Source: Methanoregula sp.
GTDB taxonomy: Archaea > Halobacteriota > Methanomicrobia > Methanomicrobiales > Methanospirillaceae
Direction of reading: 5' to 3'
Assembly (NCBI GenBank): GCA_003157895.1
Contig: PMKW01000169.1
Coordinates: forward strand, 5,153-16,212
DNA length: 11,060 nt
Of the stretch, positions 7,380 through 11,060 are shown piece by piece (the stretch's first letter is position 1; each line of letters starts with the position of its first letter). A model generated the notes under the pieces. It saw nothing but the letters and a program-made list of their open reading frames with translations. It had not been told where the DNA came from and ran no database searches. Made by a program: the position numbers and the translations under genes.

Positions 7380-8729
7380 ATGTCAAAGATACTTGTTGTT
7401 GATGATGAAGCAATTATCACGATGCAGCTGGAAGAACGCCTGAGCGTCATGGGATATACCGTTGCCGGTATGGCTGCCTCCGGTGAAGACGCCGTCAATA
7501 AGGCCCGGCATATCCGGCCGGATCTTGTGCTGATGGATATCGTCATGCCGGGAAAGATGAATGGTATTGAGGCAGCAGTGATCATCACGAAGGAACTGGA
7601 TATTCCGGTTGTTTTTATCACAGCGTATGCTGACGACAGCATCATTGAAAAAGCAAAAAGTGCCCGGCCCTACGGTTATATCGTAAAGCCATTCAATGAA
7701 CTGGAAATCAAAGCAGCCATTGAAGTGGCCCTGTTCCGAAAAGCATCTGAATTGGAGGAGCAGAAATCAATAAAATCCGCACAGGAAAAAAACAGGGTGG
7801 GAATGGATGCCGGCTTCCCGGAACCGGAGGGTCTTGCCTGTCTCGATCTGCCGGAAATAAAAGCCGTACTGTTGCAGGATATCTTCACCGACATTGTTCT
7901 CTTCCTCTATACTGACCAGGTAGCAAAAGAGCCGATATTCAAGTTTGCACTGGACGAGGGGATAAAAAAGGGAGGACGCAATCTGTTTGCCTATTTCCAG
8001 TCCATGCTCCCGAAATATTTCCCGAAAGAGATCCAGAAAAAAGAACTGTATTCCCATCGGATAAAACGAAACGAAGTCTACTCCCTGGTGCCCGTCATCG
8101 ATAAGTGCACAGATTCCCTGTCGGGTTCAGATACACGGGGGTCTCTGCAAATCCTGCTTGATTTTTCGGAAACAGAAGAGTTCGACGATATTCTCGCAAT
8201 CCGGAAATTGCTTCTTGCAAAAAAGGAAACCGGGATTTCCGTGAGCGGGATCCTTGCCATCAATATCGGGAAAATTGATCATACGCTGATCCAATCTCTG
8301 GCTGACGGGATTTCCAAGATCATCGTGTCCACCGGCAAAGAGACGACACTTTCGTTTGCCCATCATACCTTCCCCGTCGGTTCTGTTTCCGTTGTTCCCC
8401 AGTCAACCATCGATGATGTGGTAAAAAAGTCACTGGAACCGGTGGTCCTTTCGCTCCTGGACAGGCCGATATCCGGGTATGATATCGTGCATGAGATCCA
8501 TAACCGATATAAGGTGCTGATCCCGCAGGCACGGATTTACACCCTTCTCCATGAACTTCTTGACGAAGGTTACCTTGAGATAAAGGTTTCAGGAAAATCC
8601 AAATTGTACTGTCCAACAGAAATTGGGAAAAAACACATCAGCCAGAAACTCGATGACTTCAAGCAGGTGTTCCAGCATATCATGGGTGGTGGGAGGGGAG
8701 ATGGCGCTGAGAGTCCTGATAAAAAATAA
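7380..8729 (+). CDS. Response regulator: REC, unassigned middle domain, PadR-like winged helix
   Basis: Probable phosphorylation-controlled transcription factor and partner of the kinase that ends six bases upstream. The receiver domain (1-120) is complete: Asp8/Asp9, phospho-acceptor Asp53 (LMDIVMPG), Thr81 and Lys103 (VKPF). A polar linker (about 121-152) leads to a middle domain (about 153-342) that I cannot assign firmly. Pieces such as IFKFALDEGIKKGGRN and SVSGILAINIGKID recall degenerate RecA/KaiC-like or MEDS-type sensory domains of archaea, but no Walker A motif is seen. Residues 345-435 resemble PadR-type winged helices (LEPVVLSLLDRPISGYDIVHEI, then ARIYTLLHELLDEGYLE and a basic wing SGKSKLYCPTEIGKKHI). 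DNA-binding outputs are a minority among archaeal response regulators, most of which are REC alone or REC with PAS/GAF. Targets are unknown; autoregulation or control of the neighbouring chaperone genes is conjecture. The stop codon lies inside the direct repeat bordering the element at 8730. Confidence 0.88.
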   Translation: MSKILVVDDEAIITMQLEERLSVMGYTVAGMAASGEDAVNKARHIRPDLVLMDIVMPGKMNGIEAAVIITKELDIPVVFITAYADDSIIEKAKSARPYGYIVKPFNELEIKAAIEVALFRKASELEEQKSIKSAQEKNRVGMDAGFPEPEGLACLDLPEIKAVLLQDIFTDIVLFLYTDQVAKEPIFKFALDEGIKKGGRNLFAYFQSMLPKYFPKEIQKKELYSHRIKRNEVYSLVPVIDKCTDSLSGSDTRGSLQILLDFSETEEFDDILAIRKLLLAKKETGISVSGILAINIGKIDHTLIQSLADGISKIIVSTGKETTLSFAHHTFPVGSVSVVPQSTIDDVVKKSLEPVVLSLLDRPISGYDIVHEIHNRYKVLIPQARIYTLLHELLDEGYLEIKVSGKSKLYCPTEIGKKHISQKLDDFKQVFQHIMGGGRGDGAESPDKK

Positions 8730-8893
8730 TTGTTCTGGAGAAATCATTAGATATCAACTATGACATTCTTTTGGGGTGCTGATTCTCATCAGAGATGAGG
8801 CTGGAGAAGAACCCGCAGGATTCTTCGACTCTGGGTTGGCGCAAGGGGGCGATCATCACTATGAAAAGAAGTTTTCTCCAGAGTAAAAAATAA
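8720..8893. mobile_element. Probable small non-autonomous (MITE-like) element with flanking direct repeats
   Basis: TAAAAAATAA occurs at 8720-8729 and again at 8884-8893, a perfect 10-bp direct repeat bracketing 154 bases. Just inside are inverted ends: TCTGGAGAAA (8734-8743) and its exact complement TTTCTCCAGA (8873-8882). The inside holds two short perfect stems, CTCATC/GATGAG (8785-8799, loop AGA) and GAAGAA/TTCTTC. No transposase fits; the best frame is 32 residues on the minus strand (8758-8856). Short length, inverted ends, target-site-like duplication and no gene are the marks of a MITE. The AT-rich direct repeat could arise by chance, and the inverted ends are not symmetrically placed against it (four bases left, one right). 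The left repeat copy contains the response regulator stop codon, so that coding sequence is intact. Confidence 0.5.
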
Positions 8894-8999
8894 CAGGATG
8901 GGCGGTCATTAGACACCGGTGAATGAAATGGTGGTTCATACCTTTCTTTGGTAAAACAGAGGGTTATTCGTTCCTCGTGAATGGGTCAGCCTCTGCAGG

Positions 9000-9008
9000 T
9001 TTAAAAAA
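9000..9008 (+). promoter_or_regulatory. TATA-like box in a gene-free interval
   Basis: TTTAAAAAA is one of the best archaeal TATA matches in the window but no convincing gene follows on the plus strand. It would start transcription near 9030, just before the cluster of inverted repeats at 9060-9340. A poor 142-codon open frame begins at 9020. Confidence 0.35.
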
Positions 9009-9059
9009 TGTAACAAAAATTGCAATATCCGGTCGGGTTTATCTGCTTACACAAAGAGG

Positions 9060-9340
9060 TAGTCACCGGGTATAATTGTACCCTTGGGGAGCGGGCCGCC
9101 ATCGCAGGGAGAAATCTCATCTCGACTGATCGTACGAGGGCTTGCCACCAGCATCGAACCATTGCCACACCGGACGGATGTACCGGGGATGATAACTACC
9201 GGGGATCGGTTTTACATCCCCAGCATCCGCAGGGAAATACCCTCCAAAGAAAGGAAAAAATACCGGAAATACGTCACACCGATCAGGGTCACCAGCACCG
9301 GGAGCACTGCACGAACCTGGTGACCCTGATTGCACATCAT
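9060..9340 (+). ncRNA. Candidate structured non-coding RNA
   Basis: Within 280 bases lacking a convincing gene there are several inverted repeats: GGGTA/TACCC around a 6-base loop (about 9069-9084); CTCGAC/GTCGAG-like arms with a bulged A (about 9120-9138); GGATGTA (9176-9182) with TACATCC (9213-9219); and a 16-bp stem at 9280-9332. A 10-base direct repeat TACCGGGGAT occurs at 9181 and 9197. The TATA-like box at 9000 could drive it. It resembles no archaeal RNA I know: no RNase P, SRP or box C/D layout was found. Strand and ends are guesses. It could instead be decayed coding sequence; a minus-strand frame at 9047-9340 reads passably but for one stop. Confidence 0.3.
9280..9332. repeat. Long near-perfect hairpin, 16-bp stem with 21-base loop
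   Basis: ATCAGGGTCACCAG (9282-9295) is exactly complementary to CTGGTGACCCTGAT (9317-9330). The stem extends by a G-U pair (9281/9331) and a C-G pair (9280/9332). The 21-base loop has no obvious internal pairing. No T-run follows, so it is not a standard terminator. Such a long perfect match is most unlikely by chance in 11 kb. Confidence 0.85.
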
Positions 9341-9378
9341 CTGTCGATAGGAATATTTTCCCCCAGATCATGTTCCCC

Positions 9379-9385
9379 TTATACT
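9379..9385 (+). promoter_or_regulatory. Possible TATA box of the Hsp20-like gene
   Basis: TTATACT at 9379-9385 would place the transcript start near 9408 and give a leader of about 65 bases before the ATG at 9473. It lies downstream of the big hairpin, so the heat-shock gene could be transcribed separately from it. The match is modest. Confidence 0.3.
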
Positions 9386-9472
9386 CCGGGAAACGACAGG
9401 GATGAACAAAAGAGAATAACCCCTCTGGAAAAAATCAGCCTACGCTGAAAAAAGGAAACGGAGAGCAGGATT

Positions 9473-9772
9473 ATGGGAACAGGAAAAGTAAAAAATACCA
9501 AAACACTGAAAACCATCGAACCGGTGACAACGGTTATCGATGAAGGAAAATTCTTCCGCATTGTTACGGAACTGCCCGGCATTGCAGAAGAGAAGATCAA
9601 GATCGACTTAGAAAACCATTCGACCTCTGTCACCATTGTTGCGATCAATACCGTTTCACAGTTTAAACGGGTGATCACCATCCCCTGCGAAGTAAGGTTT
9701 TCCAAAAAGCGTTTTTCCGAGGGCGTTCTTGAATTGACCCTGGAAAAAACAAATCCTGCCCCCTCTGATTAA
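9473..9772 (+). CDS. Short Hsp20/alpha-crystallin-type protein, 99 residues
   Basis: Small heat-shock-type chaperone expected to bind unfolding proteins in the cytoplasm. After a polar N-terminal arm (1-20), the alpha-crystallin core shows the usual landmarks: a strand leading into ELPGIAEEKIKIDL (33-46), a strand SVTIVAI (52-58), FKRVITIPCEV (64-74) and the closing GVLELTLEK (84-92), the family's GxLxLxxxK signature. At 99 residues it is shorter than common archaeal Hsp20 proteins (about 140-170). The N-terminal arm and the segment before FKRVI are trimmed, and no C-terminal IxI/IxV motif is seen (tail TNPAPSD), so oligomer assembly may differ. The start is supported by GGAG at 9460-9463. 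It lies upstream of the grpE-dnaK genes, which have their own promoter. A divergent Hsp20-fold protein with another function remains possible. Confidence 0.8.
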   Translation: MGTGKVKNTKTLKTIEPVTTVIDEGKFFRIVTELPGIAEEKIKIDLENHSTSVTIVAINTVSQFKRVITIPCEVRFSKKRFSEGVLELTLEKTNPAPSD

Positions 9773-9784
9773 AACCTGTATATT

Positions 9785-9800
9785 CTTTCCTTTTTTTATT
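9785..9800 (+). terminator. T-rich terminator after the Hsp20-like gene
   Basis: A pyrimidine stretch with a seven-T run (TTTCCTTTTTTTATT) begins about 13 bases after the stop codon. Archaeal RNA polymerase terminates at such T-runs without needing a hairpin. Confidence 0.55.
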
Positions 9801-9822
9801 AGGCGGATGATTACCGGAATAA

Positions 9823-9843
9823 TGTTTCAAATTTTGTTTCAAA
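9823..9843. promoter_or_regulatory. Tandem TGTTTCAAA sites upstream of the chaperone operon promoter
   Basis: TGTTTCAAA occurs at 9823-9831 and again at 9835-9843, a 12-base period close to one helical turn. The pair lies about 25-45 bases before the TATA box at 9866, a suitable place for an activator or repressor. A near-identical 13-mer, GTTTCAAAATTTG, lies at 3563-3575 upstream of the kinase operon (12 of 13 matches to 9824-9836). Confidence 0.45.
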
Positions 9844-9865
9844 ATCTGATTTTTGCAAAAGAGCC

Positions 9866-9873
9866 TATTATAT
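9866..9873 (+). promoter_or_regulatory. TATA box of the small gene-grpE-dnaK operon
   Basis: TATTATAT after a purine-rich AAAAGAG (possible BRE) predicts transcription from about 9897, giving a leader of about 40 bases before the ATG at 9938. The close spacing of the genes downstream suggests one transcript through dnaK. Confidence 0.55.
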
Positions 9874-9937
9874 CGCCCCCTCCATTCCGGAACAGGTGAG
9901 ATCGATTCCTGTGCTGGAAAATCCGGAGGGATTATTT

Positions 9938-10132
9938 ATGGCGGGAGAGACTCTTGACCAGATCTGGAGGAACTTCAGCCGGGGAAAAGCAACTGCTGAA
10001 AAACGGTTCTTTGGGGAAATTCCTTCCTCCGGGACATATTGTCCGGTCTATGGCTGCAACCATTGTGATAACCATGATTGCATCTATGGTGATTTTATCC
10101 GGCTTTACTGGAATCATCCGAGGTTTGATTAA
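9938..10132 (+). CDS. Small protein at head of the grpE-dnaK operon (frame A), 64 residues
   Basis: No family recognised. The ATG at 9938 has a strong Shine-Dalgarno, GGAGG at 9925-9929, eight bases upstream; an upstream in-frame GTG at 9896 falls at the predicted transcript start and is less likely. The first 32 residues (MAGETLDQIWRNFSRGKATA...) look like a normal charged helical protein. The rest is unusual and Cys/His/Tyr-rich, with Cys at 36, 41, 44 and 49. From about 10020 the +1 frame instead encodes a good membrane helix ending four bases before grpE. Either this is a short protein with a possible metal-binding tail, or a frameshift (mutation, sequencing error or programmed) joins its N-terminal half to the membrane segment of the other frame. 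I favour the frameshift or overlap reading but cannot prove it. Confidence 0.45.
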   Translation: MAGETLDQIWRNFSRGKATAEKRFFGEIPSSGTYCPVYGCNHCDNHDCIYGDFIRLYWNHPRFD

Positions 10133-10178
10133 CAAAATGAGCACACCGGGATATACACATACGCAGGCAGGGAAGTGA
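10050..10178 (+). CDS. Small single-helix membrane protein (frame B), or C-terminal half of the previous gene
   Basis: From ATG at 10050 this frame encodes 42 residues. A hydrophobic stretch of about 25 residues (MAATIVITMIASMVILSG...) is followed by Arg/Lys and a short polar tail, as in a one-helix membrane protein. It stops at 10176-10178, four bases before the grpE ATG, typical of an operon. No Shine-Dalgarno precedes 10050, so a separate start is doubtful. The frame is open back to at least 9954, allowing fusion by a +1 shift to the well-initiated frame A. A joined product would be about 80 residues: soluble N-terminal helix, one membrane helix, short tail. Function unknown. Confidence 0.4.
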   Translation: MAATIVITMIASMVILSGFTGIIRGLINKMSTPGYTHTQAGK

Positions 10179-10182
10179 TGGA

Positions 10183-10662
10183 ATGGAAGACATTGAACAG
10201 CTGAAAAAAGAGCTCGAAGATAAGACCCGCCAGGCAGAGGAACGTCTCGACCAGCTGAAGTATCTTCAGGCAGATTTTGACAATTTCCGCAAATGGAATG
10301 CAAAAGAAAAGGACGCGATCACGGCCATGGCAAACGAGCGGCTGATCCATGACCTCCTGGTGATCCTCGATGATTTTGAACGGGCACTTCCCTCACTTGA
10401 ACAGGAAAAAAACAAAGAAGGAATGCAGATGGTCTATAAAAAGCTCTTAAAAATCCTTGCCGGATACGGGCTCGAGCCCATAGAATGTGTTGGCAAGAAA
10501 TTCGATCCGAATTCCCATGAAGCCATCTGCAGGGAGCAGTGCGGGGAGGAGACGAATACCATTCTTGAGGATCTCGGGAAAGGATACCGGCTGAAATCGA
10601 AGGTTATCCGGCCTTCAAAGGTAAAGATTGCTGAACAGGTAACGGGAGAAAAAGGTGATTAA
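10183..10662 (+). CDS. grpE: GrpE nucleotide exchange factor
   Basis: Cochaperone that releases ADP from DnaK to reset its cycle. The 159-residue product begins with a long charged coiled coil (about 1-50, including [19 protein letters not shown], matching the GrpE ADFxNxRKR region). A helical segment follows ([18 protein letters not shown], 55-72), then the C-terminal beta domain with FDPNSHEAI (107-115) and the closing [19 protein letters not shown] (131-149), the family signature. Length is slightly below the usual 170-200 because the N-terminal tail is short. ATG 10183 follows GGAAGTGATGG, which can serve as ribosome site. Only two bases separate its stop from the dnaK ATG, so the pair is cotranscribed and probably translationally coupled. 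Archaeal GrpE/DnaK genes are generally considered of bacterial origin. Confidence 0.95.
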   Translation: MEDIEQLKKELEDKTRQAEERLDQLKYLQADFDNFRKWNAKEKDAITAMANERLIHDLLVILDDFERALPSLEQEKNKEGMQMVYKKLLKILAGYGLEPIECVGKKFDPNSHEAICREQCGEETNTILEDLGKGYRLKSKVIRPSKVKIAEQVTGEKGD

Positions 10663-10664
10663 TT

Positions 10665-11060
10665 ATGGGTAAGGAAAAAATTATCGGCATTGACCTGGGG
10701 ACATCGAATAGCGAGGCTGCGGTCATGGTCGGTGGGAAGCCGACGATCATTCCGTCCGCGGAAGGAGCAACCGTTGCCGGGAAGATGTTCCCGTCCTATG
10801 TAGCGTTTACGAGTGACGGCCAGCTGCTGGTCGGGGAACCTGCACGACGGCAGGCCGTGACCAACCCGGAGGGGACCGTCACTGCGGCCAAGCGAAAGAT
10901 GGGGACGTCCCATGTGTACAAAATCTACGGGAAGGAGTATACGCCCCAGCAGATCTCGGCATTCATCCTGCAGAAAATAAAAAGGGATGCAGAAGCATTC
11001 CTCGGCGAGAAGGTGACAAAAGCCGTTATCACGGTCCCGGCCTATTTCAACGACAACCAG
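10665..11060 (+). CDS. dnaK: DnaK (Hsp70) chaperone, N-terminal 132 residues, runs off window
   Basis: ATP-driven Hsp70 chaperone. The ATPase-domain start is plain: [15 protein letters not shown] (phosphate-1 loop; most DnaK have GTTNS), [39 protein letters not shown] and [13 protein letters not shown]. The roughly 25-residue insert of Gram-negative DnaK between the AxKRxxG motif and the PxxISA motif is absent: [25 protein letters not shown] is direct, as known for archaeal and Gram-positive Hsp70. The open frame continues to the right edge with no stop. ATG 10665 is two bases after the grpE stop. No CIRCE element is seen upstream. A dnaJ gene often follows in methanogens but lies outside. 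Confidence 0.97.
   Translation, partial: MGKEKIIGIDLGTSNSEAAVMVGGKPTIIPSAEGATVAGKMFPSYVAFTSDGQLLVGEPARRQAVTNPEGTVTAAKRKMGTSHVYKIYGKEYTPQQISAFILQKIKRDAEAFLGEKVTKAVITVPAYFNDNQ

Noticed and set aside
7001..7645. 214-codon minus-strand open frame
   Set aside because: Antisense to the kinase ATPase domain and the receiver domain, both with intact motifs. Ser/Ile-rich shadow.
9181..9206. TACCGGGGAT repeated twice, considered as a CRISPR fragment
   Set aside because: Only two copies, 10 bases long and 6 bases apart, with no array and no cas genes.
9000..9340. RNase P RNA, SRP RNA or tRNA
   Set aside because: None of the conserved core sequences or a cloverleaf with a T-loop could be found.
9020..9448. 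142-codon plus-strand open frame before the Hsp20-like gene
   Set aside because: Composition is unlike a protein (His, Arg, Thr and Pro-rich, no hydrophobic core), it spans the 16-bp hairpin, and it has no Shine-Dalgarno.
9773..9937. CIRCE or other known heat-shock operator before the chaperone operon
   Set aside because: No TTAGCACTC-N9-GAGTGCTAA element or CTAAC-N5-GTTAG palindrome is present. Only the TGTTTCAAA tandem was found.
9896..9940. GTG at 9896 as start of the small gene before grpE
   Set aside because: It coincides with the predicted transcription start, while ATG 9938 has GGAGG at the right distance.

Overview
The window looks like a euryarchaeal chromosome, most likely a methanogen of the Methanomicrobiales (Methanoregula-like). 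This is inference from family resemblance. It rests on moderately high GC coding sequence, AT-rich archaeal TATA-type boxes about 25-35 bases before several starts (one gene nearly leaderless), a very large soluble multi-PAS kinase of the HisKA_2 class, and a DnaK lacking the insert seen in Gram-negative Hsp70. No rRNA, tRNA or CRISPR was found.

Layout. (1) 1-2039, minus strand: most of a copper-type P1B ATPase with two metal-binding domains, running off the left edge. (2) 2040-2278: divergent promoter region. (3) 2279-2566: small unrecognised soluble protein. (4) 2676-3425: PP2C-type Ser/Thr phosphatase, nearly leaderless, followed by a hairpin plus T-run. (5) 3426-3707: AT-rich regulatory region with a 14-codon ORF behind a strong Shine-Dalgarno, an inverted repeat and a TATA box. 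(6) 3708-7373 and 7380-8729: a two-gene signalling operon, a 1221-residue PAS-repeat histidine kinase followed after 6 bases by a response regulator with a C-terminal PadR-like winged helix. (7) 8720-8893: a probable small non-autonomous mobile element, about 154 bases with inverted ends, flanked by a perfect 10-bp direct repeat. (8) 8894-9472: no convincing gene, but a strong TATA-like box and a cluster of inverted repeats including a 16-bp stem, a candidate structured RNA. (9) 9473-9772: short Hsp20-like protein. (10) 9866-11060: a promoter and likely operon of a small protein (two overlapping frames), grpE and the start of dnaK.

How the genes fit together. The right half reads as a stress locus: a cytoplasmic multi-sensor kinase, a DNA-binding response regulator, a small heat-shock protein and the GrpE-DnaK chaperones. 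A near-identical AT-rich motif, GTTTCAAA(A/T)TTTG, occurs upstream of both the kinase operon and the chaperone operon, which raises the untested idea that they share a regulator. The strongest leads are the REC-X-PadR regulator with its kinase, the mobile element at the regulator's stop codon, the structured region at 9060-9340, and the two-frame small gene before grpE.
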